DNA from: Bradyrhizobium sp. CB3481
GTDB lineage: Bacteria; Pseudomonadota; Alphaproteobacteria; Rhizobiales; Xanthobacteraceae
Direction of reading: 5' to 3'
DNA: 64,000 bases
NCBI RefSeq assembly: GCF_029714305.1
Contig: NZ_CP121647.1
Location: 6,902,501 to 6,966,500, forward strand
Part shown: positions 55,544-63,873 of the stretch, piece after piece
How the letters are laid out: each line of letters begins with the position of its first letter
How positions within the stretch are numbered: position 1 is the stretch's first letter
Position numbers and translations under genes: made by a program
Notes under the pieces: model-generated
What the model was told of the DNA's origin: nothing
Seen by the model: only the letters and a program-made list of their open reading frames with translations
Databases searched by the model: none

Positions 55544-55948
55544 GTGCGCGCAATCATCTTGATCGTCGCAATCCTGCTCGGCCTTTCCGCCCCTGCCCGC
55601 GCCGATGACGTCGCCGAGGCGCAAAGCGTGATCCGCGCGCAGGAGCGGGCGTTCAGCCGCGACGACGCCGTGGCCGCTTACTCCCATGCGGCGCCCGAGA
55701 TCAGGCAGCTGTTCCCGCAGGCCAACATCTTCATGCAGATGGTCCGCCAGGGCTACGCGCCGGTCTATCGCCACAAAAGCTTCGAGTTCGGCGAGGCACG
55801 CGCCGCCGGCGGCCATATCGCCCAGCGCGTCCACATCGTCGACGACAATGGCGAGGTGTGGGAGGCGATGTATACGCTGGAGCAGCAGAGCGACGGCAGC
55901 CTGAAAATCACCGGCTGCTCGCTCCTGAAGGCCGGACAGTCAGTGTAG
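55544..55948 (+). CDS. DUF4864 family exported protein
   Basis: 134 residues from GTG 55544 (GGGAG upstream). Signal peptide about 1-20 ending ARADD. The rest matches DUF4864: Q-S-V-I-R-A-Q-x-x-A-F-x-x-D-D, Y-S-x-A-x-P-x-I-R-x-x-F, Y-x-P-V-Y-R, and a C-terminal E-A-M-Y-T-L-E-Q. NTF2-like fold probable, function unknown. Convergent with the MFS gene across a hairpin. Confidence 0.82.
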   Translation: MRAIILIVAILLGLSAPARADDVAEAQSVIRAQERAFSRDDAVAAYSHAAPEIRQLFPQANIFMQMVRQGYAPVYRHKSFEFGEARAAGGHIAQRVHIVDDNGEVWEAMYTLEQQSDGSLKITGCSLLKAGQSV

Positions 55949-55985
55949 GGTTACGCCACCGCCAGCCGCCGAAGCTCGTTTTTTT

Positions 55986-56034
55986 GCGCGTATTCAAGCC
56001 GCAAAACCGGTACCCACTTTTGCGGAATACGCGC
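55986..56034. terminator. Compound inverted repeat at the MFS gene end
   Basis: GCGCGTATTC-aag-CCGCAAAA and TTTTGCGG-AATACGCGC arms with a 12-base loop, between convergent genes (stops at 55948 and 55994). The right arm lies inside the MFS gene, so the last eight residues of that protein are specified by the repeat. Confidence 0.65.
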
Positions 56035-57310
56035 GCGCGCGCATCAACAGCAGCAGCATGATGCCGATGTTGAGTGCGTTCCACGCCAGGCCATTGGCAA
56101 ACGCGGCGGTGTAGGAGCCGGTGGCGTCGAAGATCGCGCCGGAAATCCAGCCGCCGAACGACATGCCGAACACGGAGGCGAAGATCACGATGCCGACGCG
56201 GGTCGCGGCTTCCGCGGCCGGCATCGCCTCGCGGACGATGATGGCGTAGCTCGGCACGATGCCGCCCTGGAACAGGCCGAACATCGCCGAGATGACGTAG
56301 AGCGAGGTCAGGCTGTCGAAGAACAGATAGAACAACAGCGCGGTGCCCTGCGCCACCGAGCCGATCAAGAGCGTGCGGATGCCGCCGATCTTGTCGGCAA
56401 GAAAACCGGAGCCGATCCGGCTGATGATGCCGAATCCCAGCATCAGCGAGAGCATCTCGGCGCCGCGCGCCACGCCATAACCGAGATCGCCGCAATAGGC
56501 GACGATGTGAACTTGCGGCATCGACATCGCGACGCAGCAGGCGATCGCGGCGAGCGAGAGGATCGCCGTCAGCGCATTGGTGGATATCCGCAGGTCGACG
56601 CGCGGCGGCGCCGCGTTCTGGTGGTCGCGCTGCCCACCTGCCCCCATCAACAGGCGCAAGACGACCAGCGCCAGCGTCATGGCCACCGCCGTGAAGATAC
56701 CGAGCACGATATGGGTGGTGCGCCAGCCCATCGTCTCGATGCCGTAATTGACCAGCGGCGGCCAGACCGCGCCGCCGATATAATTGCCGCTGGCAGCGAC
56801 CGCGACGGCAAGCCCGCGGTAGCGGACGAACCAGTGCGAGGCCTCCGCCATCAGTGGGCCGAAAGTGGCCGACGACGACAGTCCGATCGCGAAATGCACC
56901 AGGATGAAATGCCAGATCGAGGTCGACATTCCCGCGACCACATAGCCGAGGCCGAGAATGCCGATGCCGAGCCCGATCGCGGTGACGATGCCGTAGCGAT
57001 CGGTGATCTTGCCGGTCAGCACCGCGCCGGAACCGAAGCCGAGCATGATCATGGTGAAGGCGAGCGAGGCGGTGCCGCGGCTGGCCGCGAACTCGGTCTG
57101 CACCACCGGCAGCGCGACCACCACCGACCACATGCCGACGCTGCCGAGCGAGCCGATCAGCACGGCGACGGCAAGGCGTATCCACGCCCGGCGCGAGTCG
57201 GGAATGAACAGGTCGGAATCTCGGGAAAGTTCAGAAGAAATGACCACGGCGGACGCAACTTCGGCGGCAAATCGCCTAACGTCAAGCCACAATGCCGCGA
57301 TATTGGGCAT
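55994..57310 (-). CDS. Major facilitator superfamily transporter
   Basis: 438 residues from ATG 57310; longer starts run into a palindromic repeat (57333-57411) and are unlikely, and a start nearer residue 30 is possible. Twelve membrane segments. The MFS motif A loop is T-G-K-I-T-D-R-Y-G near residue 90, with a matching L-A-D-K-I-G-G-I-R in the second half. Resembles oxalate/formate-type or monocarboxylate carriers, but substrate cannot be told. Confidence 0.88.
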   Translation of the reverse strand: MPNIAALWLDVRRFAAEVASAVVISSELSRDSDLFIPDSRRAWIRLAVAVLIGSLGSVGMWSVVVALPVVQTEFAASRGTASLAFTMIMLGFGSGAVLTGKITDRYGIVTAIGLGIGILGLGYVVAGMSTSIWHFILVHFAIGLSSSATFGPLMAEASHWFVRYRGLAVAVAASGNYIGGAVWPPLVNYGIETMGWRTTHIVLGIFTAVAMTLALVVLRLLMGAGGQRDHQNAAPPRVDLRISTNALTAILSLAAIACCVAMSMPQVHIVAYCGDLGYGVARGAEMLSLMLGFGIISRIGSGFLADKIGGIRTLLIGSVAQGTALLFYLFFDSLTSLYVISAMFGLFQGGIVPSYAIIVREAMPAAEAATRVGIVIFASVFGMSFGGWISGAIFDATGSYTAAFANGLAWNALNIGIMLLLLMRARAYSAKVGTGFAA

Positions 57311-57332
57311 GCAGATGTGTTGGGGGTACTCC

Positions 57333-57411
57333 GTCATTCCGGGGCATGCGCAGCATGAACCCGGAATCTCGAGATTCCGGGTTCGATGCTCTCGCATCGC
57401 CCCGGAATGAC
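57333..57411. repeat. 79-base near-perfect palindrome
   Basis: Starts GTCATTCCGGGGCATGCG and ends CGCATCGCCCCGGAATGAC, centred on CCGGAATCTCGAGATTCCGG. Lies in the divergent spacer between the MFS gene and the His-rich gene. Member of a REP-like class in this window. Confidence 0.8.
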
Positions 57412-57460
57412 CAAACCCAACCGCCTTGGCTCAATCGTCCATCGGTACTAATTTCCCATC

Positions 57461-57925
57461 ATGTTCGTTCGCCTGACGAGACCTGCGCGCGCCAAAGCAG
57501 GGTGGTTTGCCGCCCTGCTCTATCTGTTTTGCGTGCTTACGCCGGGCGCGGCGCTGGCGCTCGGCGATGCCGCATCCTGCCTCATGCACCTGCCCTGGAC
57601 GGCGGCCGGTGCGCACGTCCACGGGGATGTCCAGGCCGGACAGGTAGCCGCGCATCAGCATCACGAGGTGCAGGCCGATCAACATGCGATGCATGCCGAT
57701 GCGGGCCGCGTGATGCCCGAGCCGGCCAAGCACGAGCACGACGGCAAGGGTTCTGCGGGCCCGTGCTGCGCCATGCTCTGCGTCTCCGCAATCACCGCCG
57801 ATCCGCCCATCCTCGCAATGCCGTCGCCGCCGATATCGCTGTACGTCTCCGAGATTTCCCAGCGCCTGCCGGGCAAAGCACCGCCGCTGCTCTTCCGTCC
57901 TCCCATCTCCTGCTCCCTGACGTAA
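57461..57925 (+). CDS. His-rich membrane/periplasmic protein, possibly copper-related
   Basis: 154 residues. An N-terminal hydrophobic segment (about 14-35), then a His-rich stretch (about 45-98) with H-Q-H-H-E and H-A-M-H-A-D-A, and a Cys motif G-P-C-C-A-M-L-C near residue 105. I do not recognise a named family. The His, Met and Cys content and the cupredoxin gene 134 bases downstream suggest periplasmic copper handling (inference). Confidence 0.65.
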   Translation: MFVRLTRPARAKAGWFAALLYLFCVLTPGAALALGDAASCLMHLPWTAAGAHVHGDVQAGQVAAHQHHEVQADQHAMHADAGRVMPEPAKHEHDGKGSAGPCCAMLCVSAITADPPILAMPSPPISLYVSEISQRLPGKAPPLLFRPPISCSLT

Positions 57926-58030
57926 ACGACGTGGGCGACCGCGCGATGCGCGCGCATGCCCATGCTTACTGCAAGATTATGGATCAGCGCTGGCGAGCCG
58001 CGCATCGCGGCGACGCTCGCTGACAAGGAA

Positions 58031-58052
58031 AGAGAGAGAGAGAGAGAGAGAG
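58031..58052. repeat. (AG)11 microsatellite in the cupredoxin leader
   Basis: Eleven AG dinucleotides at 58031-58052 sit between AAGGAA (58025-58030) and the cupredoxin ATG (58060). Slippage would change the spacing and number of GAG-type ribosome-binding registers. Confidence 0.8.
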
Positions 58053-58059
58053 AACAGAG

Positions 58060-58521
58060 ATGAAGAAGATCATGACGGTCAGCCTCGCCCTGATCGCGGT
58101 TTCGGCATGGACGCCACTGGCATTCGGCCACGACAAGCACGCCCATGAAGCCTATTCGGCAGGCGAGCCCGGCGACCCCAGGAAACCCTCACGCACTGTC
58201 GAGATCGACATGAGCGAGATGAAGTATGCGCCCGCAAGCATCGAGGTGAAGCGCGGCGAGCAGATCCGCTTCGTGCTTCGCAATGTCGGCCAGGATGATC
58301 ACGAGTTCCTGCTCGCCACCACGGAAGAGAACCTGAAGCACGCCGAGGACATGCAAAAGCACCCGCACATGGACCACGAGGAGCCGAACGCCGTGCGGCT
58401 CACGCCGAAGAAATCCGCCGAGATCGTCTGGAAGTTCAGCAAATCAGGCACGTTCGAATATTCGTGCCTGATCCCCGGCCACCGCGAGAACGGCATGATC
58501 GGCCAGGTGACAGTGAAGTAA
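58060..58521 (+). CDS. Cupredoxin-family copper-binding protein
   Basis: 153 residues. Signal peptide about 1-23 (cleavage at AFGHD), then His-rich start H-D-K-H-A-H-E. Cupredoxin barrel with type 1 copper ligands His81 (QDDHEF), Cys136 and His141 (Y-S-C-L-I-P-G-H) and Met146. The ligand set is complete. An insert between strands is rich in His, Met and Glu (about 90-107). Likely periplasmic electron carrier or copper chaperone; the (AG)11 tract precedes it. Confidence 0.9.
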   Translation: MKKIMTVSLALIAVSAWTPLAFGHDKHAHEAYSAGEPGDPRKPSRTVEIDMSEMKYAPASIEVKRGEQIRFVLRNVGQDDHEFLLATTEENLKHAEDMQKHPHMDHEEPNAVRLTPKKSAEIVWKFSKSGTFEYSCLIPGHRENGMIGQVTVK

Positions 58522-58539
58522 CGATACAGACACTGCAGC

Positions 58540-58600
58540 CTCGCAGGATGGGCGGAGCCAATGGGTCGCGCGAATGCGCGCGCTATTGGCTCTACTCATC
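58540..58600. repeat. Palindromic repeat
   Basis: AGCCAATGGGTCGCGCGAAT with the complementary arm ATTGGCT and flanking GGATGGGC / CTCATCC. The core GGGTCGCGCGAATGCGCGC recurs at 60652-60670. Lies in the 160-base spacer before the AI-2E-type permease gene. Confidence 0.65.
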
Positions 58601-58681
58601 CTACATTTCCTTTTCATCCTGGTCGTGCGACAAGCGCTCAGCAGCCGCCGCCTTCGATGAACGCCAAGGAACAGGACACCC

Positions 58682-59749
58682 GTGCGACGAATCGACGACC
58701 AGACGTTCCTGCTTCTGCTGTTTGTCGTCACATTGGCGTTCGGCTGGGTTTTGTACCCGTTCTACGGCGCGGTGCTGTGGGCGATCATCGTCGCCGTGAT
58801 CTTTGCGCCGGTGAACCGAAGGCTGCTCGCATCGGTGGGAGGCCGGCAAAATCTCGCGGCGCTGCTGACCGTCCTTCTCGTCATCGCCATGGTGATTCTG
58901 CCGCTTGCGATCGTCGCGACCTCGCTGGTCCAGGAAGCGACCGGCCTGTTCGGAAAGATCCAGTCCGGCGAATATGACCTCGCCGGCTACATCCAGCGCG
59001 TGTTCGATGCACTGCCGGCCTGGGCGGTCGGCTGGCTGGAACGCCTCAACCTGACCAACTTTGCCGGGCTTCGCGAGACCCTATCGTCCAGCCTGATGAA
59101 GGGCGGCCAGATCCTGGCACCGCAGGCGCTCAGCATCGGCATGAACACGTTCGAGTTCATGATCAGCCTCGGCATCATGCTGTACCTGCTGTTCTTCCTG
59201 ATGCGCGATGGCGGCAGGCTTGCCGAAAGCATCAAGGCGGCGGTGCCGCTGCGGCCCGACCGGAAGTCAGCGCTGTTCAGCCGCTTTGCCGATGTCGTCC
59301 GCGCCACCGTCAAGGGCGGCATCCTGGTGGCGATGGCGCAGGGCGCGCTCGGCGGCCTCGCCTTCTGGTTCCTCGGCGTTCACGCCGCGCTGCTATGGGC
59401 CGTGCTGATGGCATTCCTGTCACTGGTGCCCGCGATCGGCGCCGGCCTCGTCTGGGTCCCCGTCGCGATCTATTTTCTCGCCACCGGCGCGATCTGGCAG
59501 GGCCTTGGCCTGATCGCCTATGGCGTGCTGGTCATCGGCCTCGTCGACAATCTGCTGCGGCCGTTCCTCGTCGGCAAGGATACCAAGCTGCCGGATTACG
59601 TCGTGCTGATCTCGACGCTCGGCGGCATCGACGTGTTCGGCCTCAACGGTTTTGTGCTGGGGCCGCTGATCGCCGCGATCTTCATGGTGAGCTGGGAAAT
59701 TTTCGTCGCGTCGCGGCGGACGCCGCAGGATGAGGCGGCGGGTGAATAG
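58682..59749 (+). CDS. AI-2E family transporter (YdiK/PerM-like)
   Basis: 355 residues from GTG 58682. About eight membrane helices in the AI-2E arrangement: two N-terminal (FLLLLFVVTLAFGWVLYPF), two around residue 65, a long amphipathic middle, then four C-terminal helices with F-L-G-V-H-A-A-L-L-W-A-V-L-M-A-F and V-G-K-D-T-K-L-P-D-Y-V-V-L. Role varies in the family (autoinducer-2 export, ion antiport, unknown). Confidence 0.88.
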   Translation: MRRIDDQTFLLLLFVVTLAFGWVLYPFYGAVLWAIIVAVIFAPVNRRLLASVGGRQNLAALLTVLLVIAMVILPLAIVATSLVQEATGLFGKIQSGEYDLAGYIQRVFDALPAWAVGWLERLNLTNFAGLRETLSSSLMKGGQILAPQALSIGMNTFEFMISLGIMLYLLFFLMRDGGRLAESIKAAVPLRPDRKSALFSRFADVVRATVKGGILVAMAQGALGGLAFWFLGVHAALLWAVLMAFLSLVPAIGAGLVWVPVAIYFLATGAIWQGLGLIAYGVLVIGLVDNLLRPFLVGKDTKLPDYVVLISTLGGIDVFGLNGFVLGPLIAAIFMVSWEIFVASRRTPQDEAAGE

Positions 59750-59760
59750 TTCACGCGCAG

Positions 59761-60603
59761 CTATCCCAATTCGAAGCTGGTAACCCCGAACACCCGCTCC
59801 AGCCGCAATGGCGCGATCGCGCCGGTATACATGCGCGCGGTCTCGAACACCGGCGCAAGCCCAAGACTTTCCGCCAGCGCGATCGCCTCGCGGTTGACGC
59901 TGGGCACATCGAGAAAAATCTCACCGCCGCCCGTCCTGGCGAGCAGCGCCGACAGCACCGCTTCGGCCGTCGCGCGGTCATCCGCCACCAGCGGCCCGAT
60001 CTTCCGTCCCCTGCGGCACGGGCGGATCACGCCCCAGCCCGCAAGTTTCCCGTCCCGCATCAGCGCGCTCCCGACATGTCCTGATGCGCCGATCCACGCG
60101 CGCAAAAAGGAAGATCGCGGCGCTGGAAACACCGTTGCATCGTCCGCAGCGACATCTGCGAACGGCACGTCGCCGAGCGCGACGACATCGCTCCGCGGCG
60201 CATGCGGCGCTATGGCCACGCCGCCATAGCGGATGTTGGCGTAAGCAAGTGCAAAACCAGACTTCCTGTAATTGTCCTGCTGCGCCACCACGCCATCGAG
60301 CCCGATCACGCGCGATCCTGCATGCGCGATCGCCGCATTCCATATTTGCAAGCCAAAGCCTTTGCCGCGCAAATCAGGCCGCACGATATAGAAGCCGAGG
60401 AAGGCAAAGCGCGCGTCGTAATTGATGCAGGAGACGGTGGCCGCCGGCTGGCCGTCGAGCTCGCCGATCAGAAAACCTTGCGGATCGACGGTGGCAAAAC
60501 AGGCGGCATCGCCAAGGCCTGGATTCCAGCCTTCGGCCGCGGCCCATTCGATTGCGATCGGGATTTCGTCGGGTCGCATGGCGCGGATGGTGAAGGTGTT
60601 CAT
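59761..60603 (-). CDS. Two-domain GNAT N-acetyltransferase (YitH-like)
   Basis: 280 residues from ATG 60603 with GAGGA upstream; longer open frame runs into a repeat. N-terminal GNAT domain (about 3-130) with the acetyl-CoA loop VRPDLRGKGFGLQIW near residue 76, and a C-terminal acetyltransferase_18 type domain (about 150-278) with E-A-I-A-L-A-E-S-L-G-L near 250. Acceptor substrate unknown. Confidence 0.88.
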   Translation of the reverse strand: MNTFTIRAMRPDEIPIAIEWAAAEGWNPGLGDAACFATVDPQGFLIGELDGQPAATVSCINYDARFAFLGFYIVRPDLRGKGFGLQIWNAAIAHAGSRVIGLDGVVAQQDNYRKSGFALAYANIRYGGVAIAPHAPRSDVVALGDVPFADVAADDATVFPAPRSSFLRAWIGASGHVGSALMRDGKLAGWGVIRPCRRGRKIGPLVADDRATAEAVLSALLARTGGGEIFLDVPSVNREAIALAESLGLAPVFETARMYTGAIAPLRLERVFGVTSFELG

Positions 60604-60952
60604 GGACGACGATCCTCGACTACGCGTCAGCGTCATTGCGAGCCAACGGGTCGCGCGAATGCGCGCCCGATGACGGGCGCCGCGAAGCAATCCATAGCGC
60701 CGCAAGCAGACAGATGGATTGCTTCGTCGCGAACGCTGCTCGCAATGACGCTGCTCGGCCGCGGAATCACAACACGCCATTGCGCCTGACTCCTCGATGT
60801 CATCACAGTTCCCAATTCACAATCCGCATACACTGTGGGCAGTCCAGAAATGGCACACATCGACGCACAAAATATCATTGCGCGCCGCAGATTGTTTAGC
60901 GAAAATTAACCGTGCTGGCTGGCGCGGCTCGAGTTTGTTGGAGGCTTCACAC
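60604..60952. other. Intergenic region with a REP element
   Basis: 349 bases between divergent genes. 60634-60752 is a palindromic repeat; the remaining 200 bases are lower in G+C and must hold the promoter of the gene at 60953. No gene seen. Confidence 0.6.
60634..60752. repeat. Palindromic repeat (CGTCATTGCGAGC family)
   Basis: Arms CGTCATTGCGAGC and GCTCGCAATGACG with internal GCGAAGCAATCCAT / ATGGATTGCTTCGTCGC, the same family as 45728-45843, here also containing the GGGTCGCGCGAATGCGCGC core seen at 58563. Confidence 0.8.
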
Positions 60953-61351
60953 ATGTACCGATCATCGCTCACGCTGGCCTTTGTCGTCCTTTGTTCGGCG
61001 ACTGCTTCAGCCAGCGACCTGTCGTCCGTCTACGTCGCACCGGGCGGAATCTATGCGCCGTCGGCCAACATCCAGGTGCGTCCGCGCGCCGATCACCGGC
61101 CGTATGCAGAACCCGGCTACGGCTATCGCTCTTACGGCGCGCCGCCGGCCTATCGCGCACCGGCGGCGGTGTACGGCGATTACGGTCCGGCCTACGCCGC
61201 GCAGCCGATCTATGTCGAGCGCACGCCCGCCTATCCCGAGCGCTACTACGCCCAGGACTACGAATACGCGCCGCGGCCGCCGCTGAGCGTACCTTACCGC
61301 ACGCGGGCGCGGTGCGACGACGGCTATGGTGGCTGGACCTATTGCAACTGA
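60953..61351 (+). CDS. Exported Tyr/Pro/Ala-rich protein
   Basis: 132 residues from ATG 60953 with GGAGG (60940-60944) 8 bases upstream. Signal peptide about 1-20 (TASASD). The mature part is low-complexity, with repeated P-x-Y and Y-A/G pairs, and ends with two Cys (R-A-R-C-D-D-G-Y-G-G-W-T-Y-C-N) that may form a disulfide. Function unknown; similar small secreted proteins are common in Bradyrhizobium. Confidence 0.75.
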   Translation: MYRSSLTLAFVVLCSATASASDLSSVYVAPGGIYAPSANIQVRPRADHRPYAEPGYGYRSYGAPPAYRAPAAVYGDYGPAYAAQPIYVERTPAYPERYYAQDYEYAPRPPLSVPYRTRARCDDGYGGWTYCN

Positions 61352-61379
61352 GCCGCCCCGTGCGGGTTTGTTGCCGTTG

Positions 61380-61440
61380 ATGACGGCCGGGCAAAGGCGA
61401 GCGAAGCGACGCTGTAATTCAGACGGCAATGCCCGGCCAC
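61380..61440. repeat. Short palindromic repeat
   Basis: GGCCGGGCA and TGCCCGGCC arms about 35 bases apart, downstream of the Tyr-rich gene; a plausible terminator. Confidence 0.5.
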
Positions 61441-61573
61441 AGAACGCCCGATCGATGGGTCACACCTGCTGTCGCTGATTCCGCCGAGCGTCTGTTCACT
61501 ATCGGACAGACGGAACACGAGGTGACTTCCTACAAGAAGCCGGGGCGTTGTCGTTCAACAGGGATCCGGCCAG

Positions 61574-61795
61574 ATGGCTCACCAGCGTACACGGATCAAT
61601 CATATCAAGACTTTTGCGGAGCGGCTGGAAGAAGAAGCGCACAAATTCAGGGAAGCTGCGGAACAGCAGCCGCCCGGTAGCATGGCCCGGGAACTGCTGT
61701 TGCGGCGGGCGCAGATGATAGAAGCCTCACAGGTCAATCCGTGGCTGAAAATCCGCCGGCCCGCCGGCGAAGCACCAGCCATCCGCCCGAAATAG
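61574..61795 (+). CDS. Small helical hypothetical protein
   Basis: 73 residues. Charged, helical N-terminal two thirds (H-I-K-T-F-A-E-R-L-E-E-E-A, A-R-E-L-L-L-R-R-A) and a Pro/Arg-rich end. Resembles a class of ~70-residue orphan proteins of rhizobia related in style to the one at 62311; no function known. No strong ribosome site. Confidence 0.55.
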   Translation: MAHQRTRINHIKTFAERLEEEAHKFREAAEQQPPGSMARELLLRRAQMIEASQVNPWLKIRRPAGEAPAIRPK

Positions 61796-61905
61796 AAATA
61801 CCGCTTTCGCCAATTTGACGAACGGCTACCCTTCGCCGGGAGAAAGCCCGCGGCGCCCATGCGACCCGCTGATCTTCCGCGAGGATTGGTAGATTGTGGA
61901 CGCGC

Positions 61906-62106
61906 TTATCGATGCGCGCAACTTTCCACCAAAAGCTGCCAAATGCGCTGCGCCTCGGTGCGTTGCGCTTCTGCCTTTCTGTGGATTTCCACTACCCGCT
62001 CCGGGCTCGGCGGCTGCGCGGCCGATGAGTTGTCGGAAAACGAAACGGCTTCACGCGGCACGAACCACCGTTCCGAAATAGGGTCATACCATTTGCCAAT
62101 CTTCAT
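61906..62106 (-). CDS. Small hypothetical protein
   Basis: 66 residues. Starts MKIGKWYDPISERWFVPREA, ends in a charged helix (V-E-I-H-R-K-A-E-A-Q-R). No family recognised and no clear ribosome site, so the call rests on reasonable composition only. Local G+C is lower than average. Confidence 0.4.
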   Translation of the reverse strand: MKIGKWYDPISERWFVPREAVSFSDNSSAAQPPSPERVVEIHRKAEAQRTEAQRIWQLLVESCAHR

Positions 62107-62310
62107 TTCGACGCACTAGCCCGGTTCGCATTGTCCATGTGCTCGAACCAGGTAGTGCAAGACGATTGCAGAGTTCCGATACCCAACAATACTTACCGTT
62201 CTCGATTCGAGCCGCTCGCGGGATTGCAACCAAATCTCGATGCGAGTGTTCCTGCCGAAGATCTGTCGGCATAGCTCCCATTCATCTGCATCAGGCAATG
62301 ACGACGCGCG
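62107..62310. other. Short region with only doubtful frames
   Basis: Frames of about 60 codons exist on both strands (for example minus 62116-62298) but none is convincing. Nothing else seen. Confidence 0.4.
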
Positions 62311-62496
62311 CTAAGCGGCGGAGCGGACCTGTTGCGATGGGCTGCCCGTTTGCTGCTCGATCTCCAGCGTTTTGGCTTGCGCGCGGCATTGGCTTGCGAA
62401 GAGCTGAAGCCGTTCGACCGTCAGCGTGTCGAGAATGGCCTTCGAGAGCCGCTCGGCGCGGGCCGCCTGCTGCAAAAGATGTTCGAGCTTGCTCAT
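62311..62496 (-). CDS. Small helical hypothetical protein
   Basis: 61 residues: MSKLEHLLQQAARAERLSKA then T-V-E-R-L-Q-L-F-A-S-Q-C-R-A-Q-A, almost entirely helical. Similar short proteins are frequent in Bradyrhizobium (recollection). A GAGGG lies about 10 bases upstream. Function unknown. Confidence 0.55.
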   Translation of the reverse strand: MSKLEHLLQQAARAERLSKAILDTLTVERLQLFASQCRAQAKTLEIEQQTGSPSQQVRSAA

Positions 62497-62705
62497 GAAC
62501 CCCAGCCCTCAATTGTCCGGAATAATTTGAAACGAATTGCTTCGTTCCAGCGTTGCTCCATTCTTGCTTAATGGCCGGTAAATTCAGTGAAGTAGGTCAC
62601 GCAGCCAGGAGTCACAAAGTTGTCAGCGCGCGGCTTGCTGAAGGCCGAGCTACCGTGGCTCGCGACAGCGCGCAGGCATCCCTGCCTGCTCGCCGCGGCA
62701 TGCCT

Positions 62706-63539
62706 TCATTTGAGATGGCGATCGAGAAACTGCTGCAGGCGGCGGCTTGCATCATCGGCCGCCTCGCCATTGTATTCCAGCCAGTGATCGAACATGGTCC
62801 TGCCGGGCTGCAGGTGCAGGTAATAGAATCCGTGATACACGCCGGGATAGACGATCAGCTCGATCGGCGGCCCGTCCTTGCCCCAGCTCGCGACCTTGTC
62901 GGTGCAGCCCGCTGCCGGCGTCCAATCGTCGAGGGCGCCGATGAAGATGAGCGTCGGGATTGCCGGGCGCGCGGTCCATGGATCCTTGCATGGCGGATAA
63001 AACGCTGCGGCTGCGCGGAACCGCAACTCGCTTGGCGGAAGGAACAGTTCGAACGAATTCGGCCCCGCCACCGAGAGGGTCACGCGAGCGCCCGCCGAGA
63101 AGCCGACCACCGCCACGCGTTGCGGATCGACGAAAGCCTGGCCGCCCAGGAAGAGCAGTGCCCCATAGGCATCCGGCCTGCGTTTCAGGAAGGTGGCAAA
63201 CGCGGTTAAGGTGCAGGCCTCAACGATGCGGCGCGTCGCATAGCTGTCGACCAGCAGGACGACATAGCCGCGGCCGACAAGATCATCGGTCAGCTTTTGC
63301 CTTGTCGTGTCATGCATGCCGGCGCAGCCATGCAGGACGACGACGGCGGGAAAAGGACCCGCCCCATCCGGCCTCGCCAGATAACCCTCGATGCGCTCGC
63401 CTTCGATGACGTTGCCGGAAAGGAGCCGCTGAGAAGCGTTGGCGAACTCGACGCGTTGCAGGGATGCAGCTCGTGCATTAGCCGTCAGCGCGCCTATGGC
63501 GCAGCCAACGATCAGCATTCGCAAAGCACGCCTGCGCAA
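62706..63539 (-). CDS. Dienelactone-hydrolase-like exported alpha/beta hydrolase
   Basis: 277 residues if started at TTG 63539, which has AAGGGAG 8 bases upstream and gives a good signal peptide (RRRALRMLIVGCAIGALTAN-A-R-A); ATG 63518 is an alternative. The open frame to 63683 adds an unlikely Cys/Arg-rich leader. Alpha/beta hydrolase: VVVLHGCAG oxyanion strand, nucleophile G-F-S-A-G (Ser, where true dienelactone hydrolases have Cys), late Asp in GALDDWTP and His in Y-H-G-F-Y. Probably a periplasmic esterase. Confidence 0.8.
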   Translation of the reverse strand: MRRRALRMLIVGCAIGALTANARAASLQRVEFANASQRLLSGNVIEGERIEGYLARPDGAGPFPAVVVLHGCAGMHDTTRQKLTDDLVGRGYVVLLVDSYATRRIVEACTLTAFATFLKRRPDAYGALLFLGGQAFVDPQRVAVVGFSAGARVTLSVAGPNSFELFLPPSELRFRAAAAFYPPCKDPWTARPAIPTLIFIGALDDWTPAAGCTDKVASWGKDGPPIELIVYPGVYHGFYYLHLQPGRTMFDHWLEYNGEAADDASRRLQQFLDRHLK

Positions 63540-63873
63540 ATGCCGCGCTCCCTTATTTTCAGTGAAGCATTCCTTCCTTGCGGCGCTGCTTGCCGATCTC
63601 GTGGATGATACGCGTTCGAATTCGCACCGTCGGGCGGTGTCCAGATTACGGCTGCAGCAAGACGGTGCGATGGCACCAAGCAAGTTCCCGCGACTTTGAT
63701 CCTCCCGGATAGAAACTCAAGCAGACCAACCACTTAATGAAAGACGGAACTATTCCCCCGGCGGCGGAACTACACCAAAATTTGATGGGATTTTGCTGAA
63801 AAACGGGGACAAACCCGAATCCAGCCTTGATTTGGCTCTCTTGTTTTATCGGGGCGATCGGTGAGTAACGCGT

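Noticed and set aside
57311..57397. Longer N-terminus for the MFS transporter
   Set aside because: The extra codons would come from a 79-base palindromic repeat.
60604..60780. Longer N-terminus for the GNAT enzyme
   Set aside because: The extra residues are translated from a REP element; ATG 60603 has its own GAGGA site.
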